Source: Pleurotus ostreatus/Saccharomyces cerevisiae fusant
Taxonomy: Eukaryota > Opisthokonta
Length of the DNA stretch: 16,517 bases
Reading direction: 5' to 3'
NCBI GenBank assembly: GCA_024196135.1
Contig: JAMQCK010000756.1
Span: 1-16,517, forward strand
This document shows positions 7,634 to 16,517 of this stretch, in pieces. Every line of letters begins with the position of its first letter. Position 1 is the stretch's first letter. The notes under the pieces were generated by a model. The model did no database searches and was not told where the DNA came from. It saw nothing but the letters and a program-made list of their open reading frames with translations. The translations under genes were made by a program, and so were the position numbers.

Positions 7634-9799
7634 CTACGACGTCTCCTTCGTACGCGCGTCGCCTGCCTGTTTCCGCGTGGCTTCAGCGTCGACGAGCTGA
7701 TCAGCGTCGACGAGCTGAGAAGCGCCGGTACGCCGCCTTTTAGCAGGAAGTTGAATTTGCGAGTCGTCCGACGGTGTAGAGCGCTTCGCACGAAGGCGAT
7801 GACCACCAGCATCGTAGAATGAAGAGATCTGGAGCGTGGGGTCTATCGCCGCTGGCTGAGCAGCGATCTTCGATCTGCTGGACGACGCTTCAGGAATAGC
7901 TGCGTTCGCGCGTGCGTCTGTGATCGACGTCTTCGCGGCGGTTGGAGGGTCCGCACTCGGCGGATCCTGCGACGCGCTATCGGCCGTAGTCGTAGCCTTG
8001 TCGGTGGCGGCCCTTCGAGTCCTACTTGTCTTCGCCTTCCTACTCCGCTTTCCTCGCGCGGGCTTTCCCGCTGGCTCCTCCTTTGTCGCCGTTGCAGTCC
8101 CCGCCCTTGGGATCCTCAGTATGCGGCGGAAGTCCTCCGCTGACAGCCACTGGCGGCGAAGCGGACTGGACGGATCGTCGTACAGCGCGAGAGTTGGATA
8201 GTGCAATGGATGATCCTCATCCGCATCCTCCACTTCGAGGTCGTAGGTGACGGAAGTCAGGGTCGGGTACGGAAAGATGCTCGCTAGGAATTTAGCGGCT
8301 GCCCTGACCACGGCTCGAGGTTCCTCGGAGAGGTCGTATCCACGCCCGAAGTTCAATACCACTGTCCTGTTGAGAAGCGACGTGGTATGCGGGACTATGG
8401 GTTTCGGGATTGCATAGAGGGAGACTGGGGCTGACAAATAGGATAGACGCGGGCACCGGTCAGCGAGACACGCGAGCGTGGCCAGCTCGACAGCATCAGT
8501 GTATATCGTGCATTCTGGCCTGCAGAAGAAAATAAGGCTTTCCAGATGGGGCCACGTCCTGGAGAACACATCGAGCGCAAGGTTCAGGTCTACGTGCTCG
8601 CCAAGAGTGTGCAGATAGGCGTGCGTGATGTTGGGAAAGACAAGGAGGTCCTTGATGATTTCCTGGGTGCGAGTAGGATGCTGGTATGCCTGAAATACGA
8701 CGGTAAGGTGCGTCAGCGCGGTCCTGTCACAGAAGGTGCCGATGGTGGAGTACATCCTCTTGACCGCCGGCTCCTCCTTGGACTCGATTGACTCCCAGCC
8801 GAGTATATGCAGCCCTTCGAGCTTCATGGGACCTGCGACCATGTTTTTGAGAGCGGTGATGTTGTCGTCGATGCACCATGCATCCGTCAGGCGGAGCTTC
8901 TTCAACGCGTGGAAGCCGGGCCCCGGATCCGCAAGAATCTTGCGACCTGTCAGCCCCCATGCATCCCAATCGTCCTCCTTCACATGGCACATCTTCTTGT
9001 CGGGATTCGTCTCCTCCGGTTCGAACTTGAGATGGAGCTCCTCCAGCACAGGCATCGCGCGCAGAAGAGGCAGCATAGCGAGGTTGTTGTCGATCTGAAT
9101 ACCAAGCATCTGGAGCTGGTCGAGATGACAGAGGGCGACATCGTGGCTATACGGCATATTCCAGGCACGGAGCGCGAGATATGCATGGCCATCGTCGCCT
9201 CTATCTGGCCAGAAGTTGAAGGACTCGAACAGCGTGATGAGGCGTGGACCAATGTCTGCGCGAAGGAGATTCGGAAGGAGTACTGCGCCGGCGCCGGCGC
9301 GATAGATTCCTGTGACAGTCTCAGCGCAAAGGTGAAGATCATCGACTTTCCCCGGTCGAAACGGCACGTCACGGTCGTCGATGACTTTGATGCGTCGCGC
9401 GTAGAATTGCAGTCGTTCCCAATCGGTGCGCTTGACCGAGTTACGTCCGCGCTTCAACCTGATGACCTGCCAGATGTATCAATAACCATGATGGAGTATT
9501 CACATTCGCGTACTCACCCGTTGATAGTCCACCTCATCTTCTTCCCAACGCAGTCCATCGGGATTCCAAACGCTTCGGCCTTGGAGTTCGATTTTTGTCA
9601 GACGGCCTAGTACCTGGAAGAGTGGAAGAAGACTCTGTTGGGTCTCCCATAGGACATTCAACGCGATTGAGCCAAGGTAGCGATTGGATGTGGCGGCAGG
9701 CACCAAACTTGCGTTTCCGGACTCCAGCAGGACAGCGTAGAAGATGTTATATGCGAGTTCGTAGATGCCTGCGACCTGGGTAGCAGCACTGGCAGACAT
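7634..9799 (-). CDS. F-box-like/LRR protein, copy B, with conserved basic tail (704 aa)
   Basis: Exon 1 is 9799-9518 and exon 2 is 9466-7634. The 51-base phase-0 intron has donor GTGAGTAC and acceptor GGCAG. The start is ATG 9799 because MSASAATQVAG matches MSTSAATQVAG of copy C; an in-frame ATG at 9937 would add 46 unmatched residues. The F-box-like region spans about 10-70 (SIALNVLWETQQSLLPLFQV), DWERLQFYARRIK starts at 109, the LRR region runs to about 530, and the end block RRQWLSAEDFRRIL starts at 531. The tail (about 550-704) is rich in Ala, Thr, Ser, Lys and Arg and looks disordered. Within it FYDAGGHRLRAKR (644-656) and a KRRR cluster (670-673) stand out; the latter could be a nuclear localisation signal. 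The expected role is substrate receptor of an SCF ubiquitin ligase, by family knowledge only. Confidence 0.88.
7683..7718. repeat. Exact 18-base tandem duplication in copy B tail
   Basis: TCAGCGTCGACGAGCTGA occurs twice head to tail (7683-7700 and 7701-7718). On the coding strand it encodes QLVDAD then QLVDAE, an in-frame six-residue duplication near the C terminus. Copies C and D lack it, so it is a recent copy-specific event. Confidence 0.92.
7781..7819 (-). other. Conserved tail island FYDAGGHRLRAKR (copy B)
   Basis: These 13 codons (residues 644-656) are shared almost exactly with copy C (10436-10474, FYDAGGHLLRAKR) and copy D (15705-15743, FYDAGGHCLRAKR), while the flanking tail is low-complexity and poorly conserved. 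All three are preceded by a DP-containing stretch (IDPTLQ, VDPAAP, TDPARP) and followed by a basic cluster. This is the pattern of a short linear interaction motif or cryptic small domain in a disordered tail. I recognise no named domain. Confidence 0.8.
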
Positions 9800-10267
9800 T
9801 ACGAGATATTCTCTGCCGAGCGGTGGGCAGAAACAAGAAGACTTTGATCGTGCTTGCCGCGATACCTGTGACACCGAACAATGGGTCACGCCGTTGATTG
9901 CATCACTCCGGACCCTGACCGACCCATTGAAAGTCACTTACGCTATAACGCCTCAAAATTCGCTCCTTCATGTTTGATAGAGAAGGTGAGGCTCGCCTTG
10001 TTACGCTTTTCACTGACGTTATGAGATGAGGTTCGCGCTCGTGAGCCATCGGACATCCGAACGCATGCGAGGTAGATTTGGCCAGAACAATGGAATCTGA
10101 CGTGACATTCCCGACCACCGCATTGGAGCGACATCGAGACTTCATCTCTGAAAACCGGTATGCGCTTGATTATGACAGCAAGGCTTTAGACCATACAGTA
10201 GTACAAATCGAGAATCATATCCATCACCCACTACACCCTCCTCGTCTCCTGGCGCCCGCCTGTGAGA
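9800..10267. other. Intergenic region between copies B and C
   Basis: These 468 bases should contain the promoter and 5' leader of copy B and the 3' end of copy C. No TATA box, intact gene or repeat is convincing. The short open frames here are unsupported, and one of them only extends copy B's frame upstream. Confidence 0.55.
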
Positions 10268-12482
10268 CTAGCGCGCCCTCAACTTGCTTTTCAACCTTGT
10301 CTCTGGTTCCTCCCGCCGGTTGACCTTCGGTATACGAGAGGCCATGCTATCTGTACTTGCCGTGTCCACCTCGGCCGCCTGTGGGCGCTGCCGTTTCGTA
10401 GCGACCTGGTTTTGTGAGGCTTTGGGCGGTATGGGTCTTTTCGCACGCAGGAGGTGACCACCGGCGTCATAGAACAAGGCCAGAGGTGCCGCGGGATCAA
10501 CCGCTGTGGGCTGGGCAGTGGGATTCCGCGTACGAGGGGCAGCTTTAGCGCCAGACGCGCCTGCCTTCCTCCCCGCGGCGGATTGCTTTGTAGTGGGAGT
10601 TGACCCTGTGCCACTCGATTTCCGCGGCTCGCTGTTCGACATTTCGGCAGCTTTGGCTGTGCCAGTGGCGGGCTTGCGAGATGCGGCGACCTTCGTCTTC
10701 GTGTTCTGCTTGGTCATCACAGGCTTTGCGGGTTTTTGGTCAGGTTTCACGCTAGCCGCCCCGGTTTGCGGCCGCGAAATCCCCGCAATGCGGAGCAGAT
10801 CTTCCCTCGACAGCCATTGCTCACGACGCGGGGCTGAAGGGTCGTCGAAGGTAGCCAAAGCCGGAAGTTCTCCTTCTATATCGTCGAGGTCGATATACCA
10901 AGGATGGACCCGTGGTTCGTACAAATCGTACGTGACTGAGGCCAGCGTTGGATAGGGGAAGACGCTCGCCAAGAATTTCGCGACAGCGGAAGTGTCTCTG
11001 GGCGACATGCGGGACAGATCTTCGTGGCAGCCGAGGTTGAGGATGACGCTCCTATAGGTGAGCGGGGGAGCAGCTAAGCTAACGGGCTTCGGCGTCACTT
11101 CGAGGTTGATGGGGATCGATAGATATGATAGACGCGGGCATCGGTCGGCGAGGCAGGCGAGATCCTCTAGGTCGATCATCGTCTTGTAGAATACCCACCG
11201 CTTTGCAGGTCGGTGGAAGAACGTGAGGCTTTCGAGATGGCGCCACGCATTCGTGAAGGCGTCGAAGGCGCCCTTCGTATTGAGATGGCGATGCCCATCG
11301 AAGTCGATGCAGGCATGCGTGATGTTCGGAAACGCGAGCAGATCCTGGACCATCTCCGGTGTGGACGAATCCGAGCGGCATCCCTGCAGTACGACGGTCA
11401 AATGCGTCAGCGCGGTCTTGTCGCAGCAGGCGCGGATGGCGGCGTGCAATTCCCTCGACGCCTCTTTTTGACCGTACTCGTGGATATCCCAGCCGCGTAT
11501 GTGCAGTTGTTCGAGCTTGAGACTGCCCTCGACCATATTATTGAGAGTGATTGTGAAGTCGTGCATGGACACCGCGTCCGTCAGCCGCAGTGTCTTCAAG
11601 GCATGGAAGCCCGGCGCAGGATCCGCTTTGATGCGACGGCCGACCAGCCCGTGTGCCTCGTCGTCGTCCCCCTCGTACGACACCTTGCAGTTGGGGTTCG
11701 ACGTTTCCGCTTCGAACTTGAGATGGAGCTCTTCGAGCACAGGCATCGCACGCAGTGCAGGGAGCATTTCAAGATGGACGTCGGCCAGGATACCGAGCAT
11801 CTGAAGCTGGTCGAGGCGGCAGAATCGGAGGCTGGGAACGTGCTTGGGCTCGGAGTCCCGTTCACGCAAGATGAGGTGCGCGTTCTTGCCGGTTTCCGGC
11901 CAGAAGTCGAACCGCTCGAATAACGAGATCGTGCGCGGGCCGAGGTCCAGGCGGCGGATGTTGGGGAGTAGGACAGAGTTCTCGTCTCCAGCGCTGAATA
12001 TGCCCTCGAAGGTTTCAAGAAGCCCCAGGTGGATGTCGAACCATTCGTACGGACGAAGCGGCCCGTCTTCGATGGACTTGATGCGGCGCGCGTAAAATTG
12101 GAGTCTCTCCCAGTCCGCGGGCGTGACTGCATCCACCAAGAACATTGCCTGGAAGCGATGTAAATGACACGCTGAGTGCACTCGAATTCAGACTCACTCG
12201 TAAATAGTCCGGCTCTGCACCTTCATCCCACACCTCTTGATCGCTGTCCCAGACTGCGCGGCCCTCCAACTCGACTTCGAATAAATGGCTCAGGACTTGG
12301 AAGAGCGGCAGGAGGCTCTCCTGTGTTTCCCATAGAACGTCCAGCGCGACGGAGCCAAGGAACCGGTTGGATCTGGCGGCGGCCACCAAACTGGAATTCC
12401 CGTAGTCGAATTGGGCACATTTAAGGATGTGGTATGCGAGCCCATAGACGCCGGCAACTTGCGTAGCGGCGCTGGTGGACAT
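10268..12482 (-). CDS. F-box-like/LRR protein, copy C, with conserved basic tail (721 aa)
   Basis: Exon 1 is 12482-12198 and exon 2 is 12148-10268. The 49-base phase-0 intron has donor GTGAGT and acceptor TCCAG, at the same position as in copies A and B. The F-box-like region (about 10-72) contains SVALDVLWETQESLLPLFQV. DWERLQFYARRIKSIED starts at 107, the LRR region includes LKTLRLTD, LEQLHIRGW and LTHLTVV, and the end block RREQWLSREDLLRI starts at 536. The tail (about 556-721) is Lys/Ala/Thr/Pro-rich with FYDAGGHLLRAKR at 654-666, KRQR near 680 and an arginine-rich end. The block ACLADRCPRLSYLSIPINL and much of the tail (KQSAAGRKA) match copy D closely, so C and D are the most recent duplicates. 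An SCF receptor role is inferred from the family; the substrate is unknown. Confidence 0.88.
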
Positions 12483-13895
12483 GGCGAGCAAGTTCGTTGG
12501 GTGCTTGATGGTAGGAGGCAAGAGAAAACAAGGACTGATCACCCTTGCTTTGTTCTGCGTCAATGGTCGCCGTCGGTCACGAGGCACGTGACGGTGGCGT
12601 TGAAGAATGGCCAGTCACGGGGTTGTGACAACTGTTCCCACCAGCCCTTCGCCCTCGACAAAGCGGTGTCGCACATGCACAGAAAAGAGAGATCACACCT
12701 GGAAGCAGATCAACCGGAAATAACATCGACGCGCACAAAGAGATAGATATGTGGCACCGCACATCGTTGAAGGGTCAATTGTGCCGCGGTCGTGTGCTTG
12801 ACGACGCCTTATCTTCTTCGCGGCATTCTTCGACCAAAATGACCTGTAGAAAAACAAAATCAGTATGTGCGTCGAAGCAAGATATTGGAAACTTACGCGT
12901 TGAGTGCGCGAGCACTAGATGTGCATGGTGCTGTGCCACTTAGGGCGCCACATTCGGGTGCGACAGCGACGTACCAAGTTTTCCATCCCTCAAGTCGCAC
13001 TCAGACGGCGAAGAGTTCAAGACGGTAGGCAGTGAAGAGGAATGATATGATTGCAGGGCGATACAGAAATACAGCATATACGGACGTCAAAAGCGCAGAG
13101 TTTTGGCTGCCGTCGACTCGGTTGATTACACCCCTCGGTCTGGCGAGCTGAACGCCACTGTCGAACGCTGTCGATCATAGCTGAGGCCTCCCTTGAGATT
13201 GCCGCAGTCGAGCAATAGCCGCACGGACAGGGTGGTCATAGCTGGGTGGCAATGACGACGGCGCGAAGGGGGTTCTACATGGCGAGCCAAAGACGCTCTT
13301 CCGTTGGACTTTGGGCGTGGTGATTGACGAGAGTGGGAAGGCGTGTAGTAGGTGCTCCCCACGTCGTCCAGCACGAAGGAGGTCCTGATCGGCGCGTTGC
13401 TCGAGAATCAGACACGCATCCCTTGCTCGTGTTTGAGGAGACAGCAGCGATGGATTACAGCGACGGAGCCGGACGTGGGGTTCCCGGGGCGTCGTTGCGG
13501 TCTGAAAGATGACTGAAAGATACTTCAAGTCTGCCTGCGAAGTGAGATCAGTACGCTGGCAAGGAGATCGAACGGAAGACGCACCTTGCGATCGGAACGG
13601 CCTCAGACGCCTAATTCGAAGAAGACCACAGAAAGCAGAAATCGCTCGAGGTCATGTCATGGGAGGATAAGATGTCCTCCGGATACAAACACGGCAAACG
13701 GAGCCGCCTCTGTCCGCGATCACCCACGCTCTTCACTAGCGAGAAACGTTGATCCTGCCAGCATTGGGTCACTGGTCGCCTCTAACCGTCCCTCCGAGTG
13801 CAGGCATGTAGCGTCGATCCCAGAGACGGCGATTCTTCCGCGAAAGTAGAGAGACAGAGCGCGGCGGCCGAGACAGCCTAGCGTCAACACATTCT

Positions 13896-13912
13896 AGCCG
13901 GCCCTCAAGTGA
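13896..13912. repeat. 17-base dispersed repeat shared with 4034-4050
   Basis: AGCCGGCCCTCAAGTGA is present exactly here and at 4034-4050 in the same orientation. Read on the minus strand it is TCACTTGAG/GGCCGGCT, resembling an intron end plus the start of an exon. At both places a GTAAGT donor lies upstream on the minus strand (13949 and 4167). A shared exon edge or a small transposon end are both possible. Confidence 0.6.
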
Positions 13913-13914
13913 GA

Positions 13915-13938
13915 ACAATGGCAATTGATAGCCATTGT
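13915..13938. repeat. Perfect 8-base inverted repeat
   Basis: ACAATGGC (13915-13922) and GCCATTGT (13931-13938) flank the 8-base loop AATTGATA. The structure lies just inside the donor GTAAGT of the candidate minus-strand gene, so it could fold within its first intron. It is next to the 17-base dispersed repeat. Confidence 0.7.
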
Positions 13939-13980
13939 ACTTGACTTACCCACGCTGGCGCTCTTCCTTCTCGCCTTCAT

Positions 13981-14536
13981 CTCTCGATGTGAATTCGACT
14001 TAGTACGTTTGCAGCCAGCGACGAGGTCTGATCACAGCTAGTCGCGGGCAACAAAACCATCTCGAAGGTCCCCCTCGACGGTAAAATGGATGTCTTTCCC
14101 CGAGTATCATAGTGTGAGGGCGCTTTCCACACATAGCAAAGTCAAGGGGAACTCGGACCTCCGGCGTACTGCAAAGAGTGTGCTCGCGGAGGTTGAATGC
14201 GGACGACGGATATGCGTGGGATGAACTACGCGCATCCGAGTACAGGGTGCACCTGACGGCGGCTTCGAGAGCGCGGCGAGGCGGAAAACCTCAAGGGTCT
14301 CATGCCTTTTTGGGCCGGCTAGACCTTCCCGCACCTGCAGCGAAACAAATACGGCGGCATTGACGATTGGAGGACGGGAGGGCGTGAAGGTCTTTGGATT
14401 CTGAATTTTTCACTCGGAGGCCTGGCTTCATACAGGATACACGCATGCCCGCGCAGGCAAGGCCGCGTCCGCACCATTTGCTGCACTGTGTATCGAAACA
14501 TAGGCAAGTCGGTTGAAATTCTCTTTGTCTTCACCG
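13981..14536. other. Intergenic region upstream of the secreted-protein gene
   Basis: Between the candidate minus-strand start at 13980 and the TATA box at 14537 I see only short unsupported open frames. It probably holds divergent upstream sequence for both neighbours. No repeat or RNA gene is evident. Confidence 0.5.
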
Positions 14537-14544
14537 TATATAAG
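14537..14544 (+). promoter_or_regulatory. TATA box of the secreted-protein gene
   Basis: TATATAAG lies 99 bases before ATG 14636. With initiation some 30 bases downstream, the 5' leader would be about 60-70 bases, normal for a fungal gene. This is the only convincing TATA element in the window and suggests a regulated or highly expressed gene. Confidence 0.65.
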
Positions 14545-14635
14545 AGGCTGACCTCGGGGTGCAGATCCCTCATCAGGACACCTTGGACTGAGCTTTCTGT
14601 CTCTCAAGCCCTCTAGCACCTCCGCTTGACTGAAG

Positions 14636-15277
14636 ATGAGGTTCGCCATCGCCTTCAGCTCTCTCGTCGCTTTCGCGAGCGCGTCTGCCATTCAGACCCG
14701 CGAAGACTATCCCGAGTGTGGTCCGAGGACGTTTGATTTATTTCCCTCACTTGTTCTGGCTTCCGCTCTCGCTGACGCCATCCCCTCTCGCCAACACCTT
14801 CCTCTCTCGCTGACGCCCCCCCCCAGCCACCGGCGGCTTCTACGTCCCCGAGACTGTCACCCGCGGCCAGGCCTTCCCCGTCCGCTTCTGCTCGGACACC
14901 TACGCCAAGCCATCCTCCCAGTCCATCACCCTCGCGCTCAACCCCCTGAGCAAGAAGAGCGTGGACGGCGCGGTTATCCTGACCGACGAGCTTGCGTCGG
15001 ACAACGGCAAGGAGTACGACTTTGAGGCGACGGTGCCGGAGAGCCTGGATCTGACTGGGAATGCGTTCCTCGCGGCCGTGGAGAAGATCAATGATTATTA
15101 TGTGGTGAGTTGTGTGGGTGGGGAGGGCGGTGCGGGCTAGTTGCTGATGGGTTTTAGGAGTCGAGCTTTGCTGTTCATTGGGTCAACTTCAGGACTGAGG
15201 CTCCCGCGTCTTGGGCGGTGGAGGTTGCCTTCGAGCGCAGGGGTCTATATACCTGTCGCTCTGTTGGTGGCGCATGA
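14636..15277 (+). CDS. Small secreted protein with signal peptide, three exons (about 160 aa)
   Basis: Exon 1 is 14636-14720, exon 2 is 14827-15104 and exon 3 is 15158-15277. Intron 2 (53 bases, GTGAGT to TTTTAG, phase 0) is clear. Intron 1 (about 106 bases, acceptor in a C-run ending CCCCAG) needs a phase-1 donor, best at 14721 (GTCCGA), with 14718 as the alternative. The signal peptide is MRFAIAFSSLVAFASASA, with likely cleavage after residue 18. The mature part contains FYVPETVTRGQAFPVRFC, SITLALNPL, EYDFEATVPESLDLTGNAFL and SSFAVHWVNF. This alternating-strand pattern resembles Kre9/KNH1-type or other Ig-like beta-sandwich cell-wall proteins, but that is inference. Cysteines fall at 28 (donor-dependent), 50 and 154. 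There is no GPI signal or transmembrane segment at the end. It is likely extracellular; the function is unknown. Confidence 0.7.
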
Positions 15278-15372
15278 ACAATGGTATTTTCTGGGTGGTC
15301 GACGTCGCAATGAGTCCAGGGCGCGTGTTTGACGGTGGTAGGGTGCAGGGGAAGACCAACGTGATCGGACAT

Positions 15373-15390
15373 AGAGAGAGAGAGAGAGAG
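15373..15390. repeat. (AG)9 dinucleotide repeat
   Basis: Nine exact AG units form a simple microsatellite in the space between the secreted-protein gene and F-box copy D. The rest of 15278-15575 shows no gene and should hold the two facing 3' ends. Confidence 0.95.
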
Positions 15391-15575
15391 ATGTAGCATC
15401 GAACAAAAGCGGCGCTTCAGTCACAGGTGCTGTATAAATTTCGGGTCATTGTGTTTTACGAAGACACTTCAATAATGGCAAAGACACAGATTCGATAAAT
15501 ATACAACTTGACGATCCTATCAGGGCTCAGTCGCGCCCGGGCCGTCAGATTCAACGCCAGCGTGAACCCACTACA

Positions 15576-16517
15576 TTAGCGGGCCTTCGAGCGCTTGAGG
15601 CCTTCCCCGGCCGCTCCATCGCGCGCCTCCTTCGCTGACGCACCCGTTTTTGTGCGTCTCCGTTCCTTGGCGTGTTGACTTCCAGGGCCTTCGGGCGGCG
15701 TAGACCGCTTCGCGCGGAGACAATGACCACCAGCGTCATAGAACGAGGCCAGTGGGCGCGCGGGGTCGGTTGTCGGGGGCTTCCGCGCGCGGGCGACAGC
15801 GTTGGCGCCGGATGTGTCCGCCTTCCTCCCCGCGGCGGACTGCTTCGCGGCTGTGTTACTCGCCTTCTGCGGTCCGCCGTCCGTCGTCCTAGCAGGCGCA
15901 GCGGCTGCGGTAGTGGCGGGCTTGCGAGGTGCGGCGGCCTTGGTCTTCGTGGTCGGGGTGACCTTCGGAGGCTTGGCGGATCTTTGAGCAGTCCTGCTCT
16001 TCGCCGCCACAACTTTCGGCTGCGCAATTCCCAGGATGCGGCGCATATCCTCCTTCGATAACCATTGCTTACGACGCGGGCCCGCAGGATCGTCGAAGGT
16101 GGCCAATGCAGGCAGTCGCCTTTCCTCGGAGTCGTCGTGCCAAGGCCGGGGCGCCGCGTCGTGCAGATCGTATGTGACCGAAGCTAGCGTCGGGTAGGGG
16201 AAGACGCTCGCCAGGGTTTTGGCGATAGCCGCGGTGTCGGCACGTGACATGCGAGACAGATTTTCGTGACGGCCGAGGTTGAGGGTGACAGATCTATTTG
16301 TGAGCGGAGGACTGGTCGAGATGGCGCGCTCCGGCACCACTGCGAGGTTGATTGGGATCGACAGATACGATAGACGCGGGCAGCGGTCGGCGAGGCAGGC
16401 GAGGTTTTCCAGATTGAGCATTGTGTCCCTGTCGCGCGAGGGCCTAGGGTAGAACGTGAGGCGCTCGAGACGACACCAGGCATTTGTGAAGGCGTCGAAG
16501 GCGCCTTTCGTATCGAG
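15576..16517 (-). CDS. F-box-like/LRR protein, copy D, C-terminal part (cut by window edge)
   Basis: The last 313 codons are present. The frame is open from the right edge (LDTKGAFDAFTNAW, matching copy C) to TAA at 15578-15576. A Met at 16421 is internal and not the start. The LRR end includes ACLADRCPRLSYLSIPINL and VFPYPTLASVTYDL, then the end block RRKQWLSKEDMRRIL. The tail is Ala/Thr/Lys/Pro-rich and carries FYDAGGHCLRAKR (15705-15743) and an ERRR cluster, and it ends in KRSKAR. Similarity to copy C is high across both the LRR end and the tail (KQSAAGRKA in both). The F-box exon and the shared intron should lie to the right of the window. No stop or frameshift is seen, so the visible part looks intact. 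Confidence 0.85.
   Translation of the reverse strand, partial: LDTKGAFDAFTNAWCRLERLTFYPRPSRDRDTMLNLENLACLADRCPRLSYLSIPINLAVVPERAISTSPPLTNRSVTLNLGRHENLSRMSRADTAAIAKTLASVFPYPTLASVTYDLHDAAPRPWHDDSEERRLPALATFDDPAGPRRKQWLSKEDMRRILGIAQPKVVAAKSRTAQRSAKPPKVTPTTKTKAAAPRKPATTAAAAPARTTDGGPQKASNTAAKQSAAGRKADTSGANAVARARKPPTTDPARPLASFYDAGGHCLRAKRSTPPEGPGSQHAKERRRTKTGASAKEARDGAAGEGLKRSKAR

Larger units (their letters stand above)
12700..13980 (-). other. Candidate multi-intron gene, minus strand, model incomplete
   Basis: Three consensus splice units lie in one orientation. First, a small exon ATG 13980 to 13950 (MKARRKSASV) ends at donor GTAAGT (13949). Second, a 50-base intron at 13584-13535 has GTGCGT, ACTGAT and CGCAG. 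Third, a 53-base intron at 12896-12844 has GTAAGT, ACTGAT and a pyrimidine run ending in ACAG. The exon after the second intron is open in phase 0 for 120 codons (13534-13178). The same frame then continues with only two TGA codons to the third donor, which joins in phase to a Lys/Arg-rich segment ending near 12700. The TGAs may lie in further introns or mark decay. A second frame in the middle (VLDDVGSTYYTPSHSRQSP) also looks protein-like. No family is recognised; it could also be a spliced non-coding transcript. Confidence 0.38.

Noticed and set aside
8807..9610. 267-codon plus-strand open frame across copy B
   Set aside because: It lies antisense to the F-box/LRR coding exon of copy B, crosses its intron, and is explained by GC-rich codon use. 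The minus-strand frame has paralogs, conserved motifs and a shared intron.
11213..11923. 236-codon plus-strand open frame across copy C
   Set aside because: Antisense shadow of the LRR exon of copy C, without its own start context or recognisable motifs.
13324..13512. Plus-strand 62-codon open frame within the candidate minus-strand gene
   Set aside because: It is short, has no motif, and is opposite the better supported spliced minus-strand frame.
1..16517. CRISPR array, bacterial operon or phage system
   Set aside because: There are no regularly spaced direct repeats and no ribosome-binding-site pattern. Spliceosomal introns show the DNA is eukaryotic.

Overview
The window looks like nuclear DNA of an agaricomycete basidiomycete (mushroom or polypore type). 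The signs are very short spliceosomal introns of about 50 bases with clear donor, branch and acceptor signals, GC-rich coding exons, a tandem group of the F-box/LRR proteins that are hugely expanded in Agaricomycetes, and the C-terminal zinc-knuckle piece of a fungal LINE-type reverse transcriptase. No species can be named from sequence alone.

Layout. Positions 1-900 hold a GC-rich inverted repeat, a truncated LINE remnant (309-690, +) and a small pentamer repeat. Positions 915-2487 (-) carry a two- or three-exon gene with a disordered N-terminal half and a C-terminal region of degenerate C2H2/C2HC fingers, which appears frameshifted. Positions 2.5-5.3 kb contain no intact gene that I can model. 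They do hold consensus-like minus-strand introns and protein-like segments broken by stops and frame changes, which suggests decayed or highly split genes.

The core is a family of four F-box-like/LRR paralogs: copy A (5424-7227, +), copy B (7634-9799, -), copy C (10268-12482, -) and copy D (15576 to beyond the right edge, -). A, B and C share one phase-0 intron of 49-52 bases at the same place, between the F-box exon and the exon starting near the DWxRLQFYARRIK motif. B, C and D carry an extra basic, low-complexity tail of about 155-165 residues. Inside it sits a strikingly conserved island, FYDAGGHxLRAKR, followed by a basic cluster. A lacks the whole tail. C and D are the closest pair.

Between C and D lie a probable multi-intron minus-strand gene that I could not fully resolve (about 12.7-14.0 kb) and a small secreted-protein gene with a TATA box and three exons (14636-15277, +).

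By family knowledge, F-box proteins act as substrate receptors of SCF (Skp1-Cullin-F-box) ubiquitin ligases, with the LRR region binding the target. The targets of these four are unknown. The conserved tail island is the most promising undescribed feature here.
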